Of a stretch of DNA of 64,000 nt, positions 44,361-52,467 are shown piece by piece. Every line of letters begins with the position of its first letter. The stretch's first letter is position 1. The position numbers and the translations under genes were made by a program. The DNA comes from Chromatiales bacterium (GTDB lineage Bacteria > Pseudomonadota > Gammaproteobacteria > UBA6429): NCBI GenBank assembly GCA_027076405.1, contig JALTJN010000143.1, positions 9,501-73,500 of the forward strand, in the 5' to 3' direction. The notes under the pieces were generated by a model. That model was not told the origin of the DNA. It was given only the letters and a program-made list of their open reading frames with translations, and made no database searches.

Positions 44361-44470
44361 CCGCGGAGGACACTAAGAACACGAAGGGGATATTTTTAAA
44401 ATACTTAAATTTCCAGCTTATCTATGTGTCCAGCGGTTTAACTGTTTTTCTTTGTGTCCTTCGTGACTAA
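44361..44470. repeat. Diverged copies of the dispersed intergenic repeat
   Basis: CCGCGGAGGACACTAAGAAC (44361-44380) and, in opposite sense, CTTTGTGTCCTTCGTGACTA (44450-44469) flank a short AT-rich stretch. Both resemble the GTGTCC-containing repeat near 3821 and 25573 and are roughly inverted relative to each other. Confidence 0.45.
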
Positions 44471-44477
44471 ATTTCTT

Positions 44478-44987
44478 TTATGAATTTTGTTCAAGTATGG
44501 AAATAATTCTTTTTTTCCAAACAGTCATATTCATTTCACCAATTTTCTTTTTGATAATTTTTCCTTTGTCATCAATAAGAAAGGTGGTTGGTGTCAGGCT
44601 GACTTTTCCAAATGCCTGAACAGCTTCACCTTTTAAATCAAATGCAATTCGGTAAGGGACTTTTTTTTGTTTTACCATTTCCATAACATAATCCGGGCGA
44701 TCATAAGGCATAGCAATACCAATTATTTCTAAACCTTTTGGGTGTAACTCGTGATAAAGCTCAATTAAATGAGGTATTTCTTTAATGCAGCCCGGACAGG
44801 ACGTTGCCCAAAAGGTAATTAAAACAGGTTTTCCTTTCAGGCTGGAGAGTGATAATTTTTTTCTATCAAGCATCTGCAAAGTAATATTGGGTGCTTGTTG
44901 TGCTCCCGAGGGCGCAATCCACAAATAAGCAATGCTACTAATAATAAGAATAGCGAAGAGACCAATGAGTATTTCTTTGATTTTCAT
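44478..44987 (-). CDS. TlpA-like membrane-anchored thioredoxin
   Basis: The 169-residue protein has one N-terminal membrane helix (ILIGLFAILIISSIAYLW) and a TlpA/ResA-type thioredoxin domain with LITFWATSCPGCIKEIPHL. The active site is CPGC. SLTPTTFLIDDKGKI provides the cis-Pro strand. It faces the periplasm and probably reduces disulfides, for example in cytochrome or envelope protein maturation. Its start lies one base after the clcA stop, so the two are translated together, an unusual pairing. The domain is distinct from the fused TlpA domain at 10-11.3 kb. Confidence 0.9.
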   Translation of the reverse strand: MKIKEILIGLFAILIISSIAYLWIAPSGAQQAPNITLQMLDRKKLSLSSLKGKPVLITFWATSCPGCIKEIPHLIELYHELHPKGLEIIGIAMPYDRPDYVMEMVKQKKVPYRIAFDLKGEAVQAFGKVSLTPTTFLIDDKGKIIKKKIGEMNMTVWKKRIISILEQNS

Positions 44988-44988
44988 A

Positions 44989-46302
44989 TTAATTTGTTTT
45001 TTCTTCGTTTGAGTGAGTCGTTTTTGCCAAGTATGCTTCAGCTAATGCTTGATAAATAGGGGTTGGACAAACCAGATGAGAGACTGCCTTTGCAATAAGT
45101 GCGGTTGTCATCAAAGGCATTAACATGGATGAGCTGTCTGTCATTTCCATCACAATGACAAAAGCGGTAATTGGGGTTTGTACCACGCCGGTAAAGTAAC
45201 CAACCATGCCCAGCATGACGACGGCAGCAAAAGGAATGCCTGGCATAAACTGCGCAAGATCTGCTCCCAGACCGGCGCCAACAGAAAGTGATGGGGCAAA
45301 AATACCGCCAGGTATACCACTTAGGTATGATGCAACCGTAGCCAGTAATTTATAAAAAGGAAAAGCAACCGAAACCTCACCACCATCAACCAGATTTTTT
45401 GCTTCCAGATAACCGGTACCAAATGTTTGTCCGTTAGATAAAAAGCCGAGTAGACTTAAAATGAGTCCACAGAAAAAAGCAATGCGAACGGGATAAGCAC
45501 TGAGGTAAGTGGCAATCTGGCGTGTACCAAAAATTAAGCTGGTGCTGAATAAACCACCGAGTAGTCCACCGGTAATACCGCAGGCAATAACTGCAATCCA
45601 TGAGGAAGAAAGTGCAATGCTTTCTGTTGTATGACCAAAATATGTATATTCACCTAATACTGACAGAGCGGTCACGCCCGCAAGTACAACAGCAATGAGT
45701 AATGTCCCACTTTTACGTTCTTCAAAAGATCGGCTCATTTCTTCAATTGCAAAAATAATTCCCGCTAGTGGCGTATTAAATGCGGCAGAAATGCCTGCGG
45801 CACCACCAGCAAGAATCAGGACGCGAGTCATATCCCGGCTGCGCATATTCGGCATAAATTTACGTAAGGAATATAAAATAGATGCACCAACATGAACTGT
45901 TGGCCCTTCACGTCCGATGGATGCCCCGCTGAGCAAGCCCAGACTGGTGAGAAAAATTTTCGCCAGTGCGACTTTTAAAGAAAGCACTTTTGAGCGTAAG
46001 GAGTGGCTAGTCATTGATAATGCAGCGATGGCTTGTGGAATACCGCTACCTTCACTGCCTTGAAAGTAACGTCGGGTAAGCCATGCGATTAGAGTTAAGC
46101 CAATAGGAGGTAAAATATAAGCAACGAAAGGCTGGTTTTGATAAAGCTGATGATACAAGCCGTCTGCATGGTGACTGGCTAAAGCAAAAAATGCTGCTGT
46201 CAGGCCAAGTAATATGGCGCTGCCCCATAAAACAAAGCGAACCTTCCATTTATTGACGGAAAGCAAACGTCTTTTAGTGCGGTGATAGTGTCGCTTATAC
46301 AT
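44989..46302 (-). CDS. clcA: CLC family chloride channel/antiporter
   Basis: The 437-residue membrane protein has the CLC selectivity-filter segments GSEGSGIPQAIAAL, GREGPTVHVGAS with the gating Glu, and GIPGGIFAPSLSVGAGLG. The gating Glu is the external Glu found in both channels and H+/Cl- exchangers. There is no C-terminal CBS domain, as in E. coli ClcA. It is followed after one base by the TlpA-like gene. Transport of chloride or another anion cannot be settled from sequence. Confidence 0.93.
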   Translation of the reverse strand: MYKRHYHRTKRRLLSVNKWKVRFVLWGSAILLGLTAAFFALASHHADGLYHQLYQNQPFVAYILPPIGLTLIAWLTRRYFQGSEGSGIPQAIAALSMTSHSLRSKVLSLKVALAKIFLTSLGLLSGASIGREGPTVHVGASILYSLRKFMPNMRSRDMTRVLILAGGAAGISAAFNTPLAGIIFAIEEMSRSFEERKSGTLLIAVVLAGVTALSVLGEYTYFGHTTESIALSSSWIAVIACGITGGLLGGLFSTSLIFGTRQIATYLSAYPVRIAFFCGLILSLLGFLSNGQTFGTGYLEAKNLVDGGEVSVAFPFYKLLATVASYLSGIPGGIFAPSLSVGAGLGADLAQFMPGIPFAAVVMLGMVGYFTGVVQTPITAFVIVMEMTDSSSMLMPLMTTALIAKAVSHLVCPTPIYQALAEAYLAKTTHSNEEKTN

Positions 46303-46404
46303 AATACAGGGGATCTTAACATAATTTGTCAGACTGATACCCTCCAGCTGATTTTAAGAGGGGCACGACGAGTCTGACCTTCTAATAAGATCCATTTTGA
46401 CATT

Positions 46405-46452
46405 GTAGGTCGGTTCTTTACCTGCATGGACGCAGGTAAAGAACCGGCCTAC
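46405..46452. repeat. Long GTAGG-headed perfect-type palindrome
   Basis: Arms of 21 bases (start GTAGGTCGGTTCTTTACC, end GGTAAAGAACCGGCCTAC) differ at one position and enclose ATGGAC. The ends match the GTAGG head of the other REP elements, but the arms are longer and carry a different interior. It lies between clcA and the anti-sigma gene, 15 bases past the anti-sigma stop, and could also act as its terminator. Confidence 0.75.
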
Positions 46453-46467
46453 GGGATAGTGATCAAT

Positions 46468-47202
46468 TTAAATTCGAATATAAGACCAGCCGTTTTTCTG
46501 GCGTTTAACAATTTGGTTAATTGCTGAGGTAACAACTTTTGCTTCAGGTATTAACTTGAGTTTTTTACCTTGTTCACGTTGAACTCTTTTTAATGCCTGA
46601 CCACAGACCATAACAGCCAGATTGTCATACTTGTGTTGCAGTTTTTGTAGCCGTTTATTGTAATCTTTACCGCTATCGGTGACTAAAGCTAAACCATCAC
46701 TGTGGGTTAAAATTTCAAGCTCCAGTTTACGGGAAGACTTTGAATATTCTTCAAGCAAGGCTTCAGCTTCATTCAGAACAACATTTAATCGTTTTGGATT
46801 CGATGTTGTCACATTTAGCATTAGCTTCCAGTTTTCTTTATTATTTGTTGCTCCGGTACTATGTGAAACCTGAGCAATATCTATAATATCTGTTGGACGC
46901 ATTGCTTGATGAGATACCCAGCCAGCAATAGAGCCAATCATAATAAATAGTGAAGCAGCTGCAAACCATTTAAATTTTATTGAGTTGTCTGGCTTGTTTG
47001 TGCCTTTATGTTGTTCCGGCACTTCAACGCTTTGGTAAGACAACTGCACCAGATTATGTAATTTTTGTAACTTACAAACACGCTGACTCAATTCTGTATT
47101 ATGACGGACAGAATCAAGAATTTCTGCCTGTTCAGCTGCTTCAAGCTGCCCGTCTATAAAGGCGTTTAAATGTTCGTCAGAAAATTGTTTTGTTTTACTC
47201 AT
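46468..47202 (-). CDS. Membrane anti-sigma factor with C-terminal DsrE-like domain
   Basis: The 244-residue protein begins with an anti-sigma domain (QFSDEHLNAFIDGQLEAAEQ, typical of RsiW/ChrR-like factors, without the HxxxCxxC zinc motif). One membrane helix follows at about 78-97 (WFAAASLFIMIGSIAGW). The C-terminal part (about 120-244) is DsrE/F-like: WKLMLNVTTSNPKRLNVVLN, LEILTHSDGLALV, NLAVMVCGQALKRV with Cys 200, and a final KNGWSYIRI. With the N-terminus cytoplasmic, the DsrE part is periplasmic. The ATG immediately follows the sigma-factor stop, so expression is coupled. A sulfur or thiol sensing role is inferred. The divergent operon encodes a secreted DsrE-like protein. Confidence 0.8.
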   Translation of the reverse strand: MSKTKQFSDEHLNAFIDGQLEAAEQAEILDSVRHNTELSQRVCKLQKLHNLVQLSYQSVEVPEQHKGTNKPDNSIKFKWFAAASLFIMIGSIAGWVSHQAMRPTDIIDIAQVSHSTGATNNKENWKLMLNVTTSNPKRLNVVLNEAEALLEEYSKSSRKLELEILTHSDGLALVTDSGKDYNKRLQKLQHKYDNLAVMVCGQALKRVQREQGKKLKLIPEAKVVTSAINQIVKRQKNGWSYIRI

Positions 47203-47757
47203 TTATTTCACTACTCTTATAAAAGTACCCTGTGTGAGTACATTCTGTTCTTTTAGTTCCAATAATTGTTCTGCTAAAGCTTTTCGTGCCCGGTTTAACC
47301 GGCTCATCACTGTGCCGCTTGGGATATCTAAAATTTCAGCCACTTCAGCATAAGAAAAACCTTCCAGATCAACCAATGATAAAACCTGCCGTTGTCCTTG
47401 AGGTAAAGCTGCAACGGCTTGTTGTACTATATCGGTAATGTTTTGTCTTTCTTGAACTAATTCTGGTGTGTCATCGTTAGTAAAAACACACTCATCAATA
47501 TCATCCGTCGGCTTTTGCTGTCTTAAATAATCTCGCCAGCAGTTGGATAAAATAGTAAACAACCAACTATTCATCTTTTTCATATCGCGTAATGAATTTG
47601 CATTACGTATGGCTTTTATTACCGTGTCCTGAACTAAGTCATCTGCAACATCAGCCGCATGACACCATGAATACGCCACCTTATATAAACGGGGACGCAT
47701 TTCTTCCAACTGCTTCTTAAATGTTGGCGTACGACATATAAAATTTAAAGGATTCAT
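47203..47757 (-). CDS. ECF sigma factor
   Basis: The 184-residue protein has sigma region 2 (RPRLYKVAYSWCHAADVADDLVQDTVIKAI) and region 4 (LPQGQRQVLSLVDLEGFSYAEV, then IPSGTVMSRLNRARKAL) and lacks regions 1 and 3, as in ECF sigmas. It is coupled to the DsrE-fused anti-sigma gene with no spacer. A GGAATA-N16-CGTCTG element lies 40 bases upstream, matching one before the divergent DsrE gene, which suggests autoregulation. I cannot assign it to a numbered ECF group. Confidence 0.93.
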   Translation of the reverse strand: MNPLNFICRTPTFKKQLEEMRPRLYKVAYSWCHAADVADDLVQDTVIKAIRNANSLRDMKKMNSWLFTILSNCWRDYLRQQKPTDDIDECVFTNDDTPELVQERQNITDIVQQAVAALPQGQRQVLSLVDLEGFSYAEVAEILDIPSGTVMSRLNRARKALAEQLLELKEQNVLTQGTFIRVVK

Positions 47758-47797
47758 TTATTACAACTTTTATCAAAAAATGAGTTCCTCACTATAG

Positions 47798-47825
47798 CAG
47801 ACGCAACCATATTAAAAAATATTCC
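47798..47825 (-). promoter_or_regulatory. Candidate ECF promoter of the sigma/anti-sigma operon
   Basis: On the minus strand GGAATA (47825-47820), 16 bases, then CGTCTG (47803-47798). The spacing and both boxes match the element at 48003-48030 upstream of the divergent gene. ECF promoters commonly have a -10 with CGTC. The distance to the sigma start is about 40 bases. Confidence 0.65.
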
Positions 47826-48002
47826 ATTTTCAGATCACAAAAACAAAATAATTTAAAATTATTACGTTGAAATGATTCTTTTATAAAATAAATCTTTGAT
47901 AGGCAAGGTTGTTTTAAAAATTAGCATCATCTAATAAAGAATATAACTATATTCTTATATTGTGGTGTTAAATGAAATAATTCATTTTATTTAAATTTTC
48001 GT

Positions 48003-48030
48003 GGAATAAATTTGTAACATGCTTCGTCTT
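48003..48030 (+). promoter_or_regulatory. Candidate ECF promoter of the DsrE-like/porin operon
   Basis: GGAATA (48003-48008), 16 bases, then CGTCTT (48025-48030). Both boxes and the spacer length match the element on the other strand. The distance to the DsrE-like start is about 98 bases, leaving a leader. The rest of the 371-base gap (47758-48128) is AT-rich with no open frame I would call a gene. Confidence 0.65.
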
Positions 48031-48128
48031 ACTTTAAAGACAAATTCATATACTAAAAAAATGGAATTAGTCTAAATAAAAAAGCGAGATAACTCGTTAC
48101 TGAAATTATCCTCGAGGGGGGGAATCTT

Positions 48129-48575
48129 ATGAAGTCAAAACTTATAAAAGCGGTTGCGCTTTTAGCATTATTGGCATCGCCGTTTATCGGTAGTCAGGCG
48201 GTTGCTGCGGATAAATCTTTTGTTGATGCGAAAGTGGTATTACAAATCAGTGATCCAAATCCGTTTAAACAAACATTAGTTCTTAATGTTGCAAGTAATA
48301 TCATCAAACACTATGGGCAAGATTCAGTGAAAGTTGAAATCGTTGCTTTTGGCCCGGGTTTACGTTTGTTGTTTGCTGAAAATGCTAATAAAGGCCGTAT
48401 TGCCGCGTTATCAGGTGCGGGTGTAACTTTTAGTGCATGTGCAAATACAACACGTAATATGGGTAAAAAATTAGGTTACCCACCTGTGCTTAACTCGAAA
48501 GCTGTTGTTGTTTCAGCGGGTGTTGTACGTATTATCGATTTGGTTAAAAAAGGTTATACCTTAGTTAAGCCTTAA
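48129..48575 (+). CDS. Secreted DsrE-like protein
   Basis: The 148-residue protein has a signal peptide (cleavage near AVA-AD, about residue 27) and a DsrE/F-type fold: AKVVLQISDPNPFKQTLVLNVA, VEIVAFGPGLRLLF and GVTFSACANTTRNMGKK with Cys 104, ending KKGYTLVKP. Cys 104 aligns with Cys 200 of the anti-sigma DsrE part, and the tail aligns with GWSYIRI there. DsrE-family proteins often carry sulfur on a Cys. The ATG follows seven G then AATCTT, a strong Shine-Dalgarno. It is likely transcribed with the porin 90 bases downstream. Confidence 0.85.
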   Translation: MKSKLIKAVALLALLASPFIGSQAVAADKSFVDAKVVLQISDPNPFKQTLVLNVASNIIKHYGQDSVKVEIVAFGPGLRLLFAENANKGRIAALSGAGVTFSACANTTRNMGKKLGYPPVLNSKAVVVSAGVVRIIDLVKKGYTLVKP

Positions 48576-48665
48576 AAGTTAATTCATAAAGTTCTTAAGT
48601 TAAATCAACCTATTGGTTAAACCTTAATAAAAAAACTAAAGACGTTATTTAGGGGAATTATAAAA

Positions 48666-50096
48666 ATGAAAAAATTTAAAAAAGTTGCACTTGCTGCAGC
48701 GTGTACAGCCATGCTGGGTGGTGTAACTGGTGTAGTTACAACTGCTAATGCTGCTAACTGGTTAATGTTACAAGGTACAGAAAAGCCGGGTGCTGCACCA
48801 CGTGCTAAAGTTTGGGGTTTTCTACAGCCAGGTTTTTTATCGACAAAACCTACAAAATTACCTACAACAGGCGCTGCTCCGGCAGATAAGTTTGCTGGGC
48901 AAAATTCACAGTTTAATGTTCATCAACCAAATCTTGCTAGTAGTACGACATTTCAAATTATGCGTGCACGTATCGGTGTTCGTGGTACTGCTATGCCTTT
49001 AGATAGTAATGTGAATTATTTTATCTTGGCTGAATATGGTAATAATGGTATCACCGCAGTTGGTGGTGGTGGTGGTAGTGTGAAACTAAGTGATGCGACA
49101 GTCACTTTAAATCATATTAAAGGTATGCGAGTTCGAGTTGGTCAAATGAAAATCCCGATGTCTGAAGAAATCTATCAGGGCATTATGACTTTTAACTATG
49201 TCAATATGACTAACATGGCGAATCAACAGTTAATTGAACGCCCATTCTGGACTGATGGTAATACCGCATGTAAGCCGGGTTCTTCAGATGCAAATTATTT
49301 GAGATTCTGTAATGGTAATGCTGATACTCAATTCCGCGGTAGTGCCGTTGCAGTGCGTGATACGGGTATTCAACTCTTTGATACATTCAAATCAGGTTCT
49401 TGGGAGCACAGTTATGCAGTTTTATATGGCAATGGTGGCGTAGGTAAAGATAACCGTGACAATGGTTTTGATACTACTGCATATTGGTCATCTGAAAAGG
49501 TTTATAGTGGTAAAGGTCCATGGCGTGATCATTTAAAAATGTTTGCCTGGAGTACAAGTGGAAAAAGAACCCTATATGATTCAGCCATCTTGAATGCAGG
49601 TGGTTCACTAACAAATGCTGAGAAAGTGTACGATCGTAAAGTATCCGGTTTAGGTCTAACTTACCAAAGAAACAAAATTCGCTTTTGGGCTGAACTTACA
49701 TCTGCAACCGGTATGATCTTTACTGGTTCAACAGGTGGTGCTGTTCCAGGTGCTGTGTCAAATGATGGGACAACTGTCGCTCAATTTACTCTTTCTCCTA
49801 CCGGTCAGTCTTCAGGTGGTTATGTTGATTTTGGGTATAAGATAACTCCTAAAGTTGAGTTAGATGTACGTTATGACTGGTATGATCGCGTAACAAATTT
49901 AGCAAGTACTGCACGACGTGACTATAAAACAACCACGTTAGGGTTACAGTATCGTTTTAACAAGAAAACTAAAATGATAGTTAACTATGAAATGCGTGAA
50001 TTTAATGCTCCTGGATATACTGGTACACAGCCACCTAACAAGGTTGCTGCAACAATGGAAGACAAAATTTCTGCGCAGGTATTTGTTCTGTTCTAA
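48666..50096 (+). CDS. Outer-membrane porin downstream of the DsrE-like gene
   Basis: The 476-residue protein has a signal peptide (cleavage near ANA-AN), a beta-barrel of alternating hydrophobic strands, and a terminal Phe (ISAQVFVLF). The opening AKVWGFLQPGFL and FQIMRARIGVRGTAMPLDSN resemble OprO/OprP-type porins and other OM carriers. Substrate is unknown. AGGGGAATTATAAAA precedes the ATG. No ECF-like element was seen in the 90-base gap, so it probably reads through from the DsrE-like gene. A clear terminator follows. Confidence 0.8.
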   Translation: MKKFKKVALAAACTAMLGGVTGVVTTANAANWLMLQGTEKPGAAPRAKVWGFLQPGFLSTKPTKLPTTGAAPADKFAGQNSQFNVHQPNLASSTTFQIMRARIGVRGTAMPLDSNVNYFILAEYGNNGITAVGGGGGSVKLSDATVTLNHIKGMRVRVGQMKIPMSEEIYQGIMTFNYVNMTNMANQQLIERPFWTDGNTACKPGSSDANYLRFCNGNADTQFRGSAVAVRDTGIQLFDTFKSGSWEHSYAVLYGNGGVGKDNRDNGFDTTAYWSSEKVYSGKGPWRDHLKMFAWSTSGKRTLYDSAILNAGGSLTNAEKVYDRKVSGLGLTYQRNKIRFWAELTSATGMIFTGSTGGAVPGAVSNDGTTVAQFTLSPTGQSSGGYVDFGYKITPKVELDVRYDWYDRVTNLASTARRDYKTTTLGLQYRFNKKTKMIVNYEMREFNAPGYTGTQPPNKVAATMEDKISAQVFVLF

Positions 50097-50125
50097 AATT
50101 TAAGTTTAGTTAGGTAAAAAAGTTA

Positions 50126-50159
50126 AGCCTCGGCCCTTTGGGTCGGGGCTTTTTCTTTT
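50126..50159 (+). terminator. Rho-independent terminator after the porin
   Basis: AGCCTCGGCCC and GGGTCGGGGCT form an 11-bp stem (two G-T pairs) around TTT at 50126-50150, followed by TTTTCTTTT. It ends the DsrE-like/porin operon. Confidence 0.9.
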
Positions 50160-50224
50160 GTATTAAGCCTTAATCCTTTATCATTACGTCTTTATTATAA
50201 AATCGATTAAGTAAGGCTTGGATT

Positions 50225-51262
50225 ATGATTAAGGTCGGCATTGTAGGAGGAACAGGATATACAGGCGTGGAATTACTGCGTTTATTGATTGCACATCCTG
50301 AAGTTGAGATTCAGGCAATTACTTCGCGTTCTGAAAAAGGCATGCCGGTTGCTGACATGTATCCTAATTTACGTGGCCATCTTGATATTGCTTTTTCCGA
50401 GCCGGATATGGCCGTTCTTACAAGATGTGATATGGTCTTTTTTGCGACACCAAATGGTATTGCTATGACCATGGCAAGAGAGCTGGTAGATGCTGGCGTG
50501 AAAGTGATTGATTTGGCAGCCGATTTTAGAATTAAAGATATTGATGAATGGTCGAAATGGTACGGCATGGATCACGCTTGTCCTGATTTGGTCGAAAAAG
50601 CGGTATATGGCTTACCAGAAGTAAATCGGGCAGAAATTAAAAAAGCACAGCTGATAGCGAATCCAGGATGTTATCCAACCGCCGTACAGCTCGGTCTTTT
50701 ACCTTTAATTGAAAATGGCTTAATTGAGACAGACAACTTGATTGCTGATGCAAAATCGGGTGTCAGCGGTGCGGGCAGGGGCGCGGCCGTTGCCACGCTT
50801 CAGGCAGAAAGTAGTGAAAATTTTAAAGCCTATGGTGTTGCAGGGCATCGGCATTTACCTGAAATTAAACAGGGCTTGGCACAAGCTCATAAAGCCGATG
50901 TGGGTCTGACTTTTGTCCCTCATTTAGTGCCGATGATTCGGGGCATTCATGCGACTTGTTATGCCAAGCTTAAAGATAAAAATATGGCCAGCCAATTACA
51001 GGCAATATATGAAAAACACTATGCTGATGAAATTTTTGTGGACGTAATGCCGGCCGGCAGTTTCCCTGAAACGCGCAGTGTAAAAGGTGCAAATAACTGT
51101 CGGATTGCGATTCATGTACCTCAAGAAGGCGATACCGTGGTAATTCTTTCTGTAATTGATAACTTGGTCAAAGGTGCGGCAGGGCAAGCTGTGCAAAATA
51201 TGAATATAATGTTTGGTTTAAATGAAGATGCCGGTTTGGCGGCAATTGCGTTGGTACCTTAA
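50225..51262 (+). CDS. argC: N-acetyl-gamma-glutamyl-phosphate reductase
   Basis: ArgC reduces N-acetylglutamyl phosphate with NADPH in arginine synthesis. The 345-residue protein has [16 protein letters not shown] (nucleotide binding), the active-site Cys 149 in [23 protein letters not shown] and [11 protein letters not shown]. The length is typical of the long-form ArgC. Its stop overlaps the next start by one base (TAATG), so the following DUF6776 gene is translationally coupled. Confidence 0.96.
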   Translation: MIKVGIVGGTGYTGVELLRLLIAHPEVEIQAITSRSEKGMPVADMYPNLRGHLDIAFSEPDMAVLTRCDMVFFATPNGIAMTMARELVDAGVKVIDLAADFRIKDIDEWSKWYGMDHACPDLVEKAVYGLPEVNRAEIKKAQLIANPGCYPTAVQLGLLPLIENGLIETDNLIADAKSGVSGAGRGAAVATLQAESSENFKAYGVAGHRHLPEIKQGLAQAHKADVGLTFVPHLVPMIRGIHATCYAKLKDKNMASQLQAIYEKHYADEIFVDVMPAGSFPETRSVKGANNCRIAIHVPQEGDTVVILSVIDNLVKGAAGQAVQNMNIMFGLNEDAGLAAIALVP

Positions 51263-51972
51263 TGAATTTAGTTGTAAAAGCACACCGTCCCTGGAAGAGT
51301 AAATTTATCTGGGGCATTGTTATCCTTGTATTATTGATTAGTGGTTGGACATTGTTTGATTACGGTCGTTATCTTGCGGGTTATGATAGCCGGGAGAGTG
51401 AAAACGAAATTAGTGAATTATTAGATATTCAAAAACATCTGGAAAAAAGAATTGAAACTTTGCGCGAAGAAAAGGCGGTACTTGAGCGTGCAGCACAAAT
51501 TGAACGCAAAGCTTATAATGAGTTGGATACTACTTTAAAGGTTTTACAGGCAGAAATATTAGAGCATAAAGAAGAACTGGCTTTCTATCGGGGGATTGTT
51601 TCACCAAAGGATTCAAGCTCGGGCTTATATTTGCAAAACTTTTATTTGTCTCAGAATGGGGAGACGCGAAGCTACCGTTATAAAGTGGTGCTGACACAGG
51701 TATTGAAAAATAACCGTTTAGTGAACGGTAAGGTAAAATTACAGTTTGATGGCTTGTTAAATGGTGAGTCAAAAATACTGAAGTTGAGAGATGTTACCGC
51801 AAAAAAGATTAAAGATTTAAATTATCGTTTTAAATACTTTCAAAATATTGAGGGTGTTGTGGAGTTTCCGGAAGGATTTTCACTATTACGGGTAAATGTT
51901 CAAATTTTGCCGCGAGGACGACAGCGCGACATGATTGAAAAAACCATTGAATGGTCAATTGAGGAGAAATAA
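51262..51972 (+). CDS. DUF6776 family coiled-coil membrane protein
   Basis: The 236-residue protein has one N-terminal membrane helix (FIWGIVILVLLISGWTLF), a coiled coil (about 45-110), and a C-terminal beta-rich domain with NFYLSQNGETRSYRYKVVLTQ and FPEGFSLLRVNVQILPRG. I recall this as DUF6776, a family often found between argC and bactofilin genes in gammaproteobacteria. It probably faces the periplasm, and a link to bactofilin is suggested by position. Four bases separate it from the bactofilin start. Confidence 0.8.
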   Translation: MNLVVKAHRPWKSKFIWGIVILVLLISGWTLFDYGRYLAGYDSRESENEISELLDIQKHLEKRIETLREEKAVLERAAQIERKAYNELDTTLKVLQAEILEHKEELAFYRGIVSPKDSSSGLYLQNFYLSQNGETRSYRYKVVLTQVLKNNRLVNGKVKLQFDGLLNGESKILKLRDVTAKKIKDLNYRFKYFQNIEGVVEFPEGFSLLRVNVQILPRGRQRDMIEKTIEWSIEEK

Positions 51973-51976
51973 ACCC

Positions 51977-52393
51977 ATGTGGGGACAGAATAAAAAACCA
52001 AAACAAACTGCACATATTGATTCCCTGATTGGGCAAAATACCGAAATTCACGGTGATGTGATTTTTAGTGGTGGTTTACATGTCGATGGTACAATAAAAG
52101 GCAGCGTTGTTGCCGAAAAGGGAGAAGACTCCGTGTTGACCCTGAGTGAGCGAGGCATTATTGAAGGTGAAGTAAAAGTGCCGAATGTGGTGGTAAATGG
52201 TTCGGTTATCGGCGATGTGCATGCAACAGGGCATGTTGAGCTTGCAGCATTGGCGCGAGTTCATGGTAACGTCTATTATAGTTTAATCGAAATGGCGATG
52301 GGTGCCGAAGTCAATGGTAAGCTAATGCATCAGGCAGAAGTTGATAATAATCCTGATAATGAAGAAAATGCAGGCAATACAGAAGAGAGTTAA
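51977..52393 (+). CDS. Bactofilin
   Basis: Bactofilins are cytoskeletal polymers of a right-handed beta-helix that localise peptidoglycan or other envelope enzymes. Starting at the ATG at 51977, after GAGGAGAAATAAACCC, gives 138 residues. The central DUF583-type repeats are HIDSLIGQNTEIHGDVIFSG, GGLHVDGTIKGSVV, GIIEGEVKVPNVVVNG and ALARVHGNVYYSLIEM, with short polar tails on both ends. The upstream DUF6776 gene may encode its membrane partner. A longer upstream frame (51935) has no ribosome-binding site. Confidence 0.92.
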   Translation: MWGQNKKPKQTAHIDSLIGQNTEIHGDVIFSGGLHVDGTIKGSVVAEKGEDSVLTLSERGIIEGEVKVPNVVVNGSVIGDVHATGHVELAALARVHGNVYYSLIEMAMGAEVNGKLMHQAEVDNNPDNEENAGNTEES

Positions 52394-52467
52394 TCGCTAA
52401 TCTTGATTATTTTACTGGGTTATTAGATAATTAAGCGTTCATTCATATTTAAACTGGAGTAATGGCC

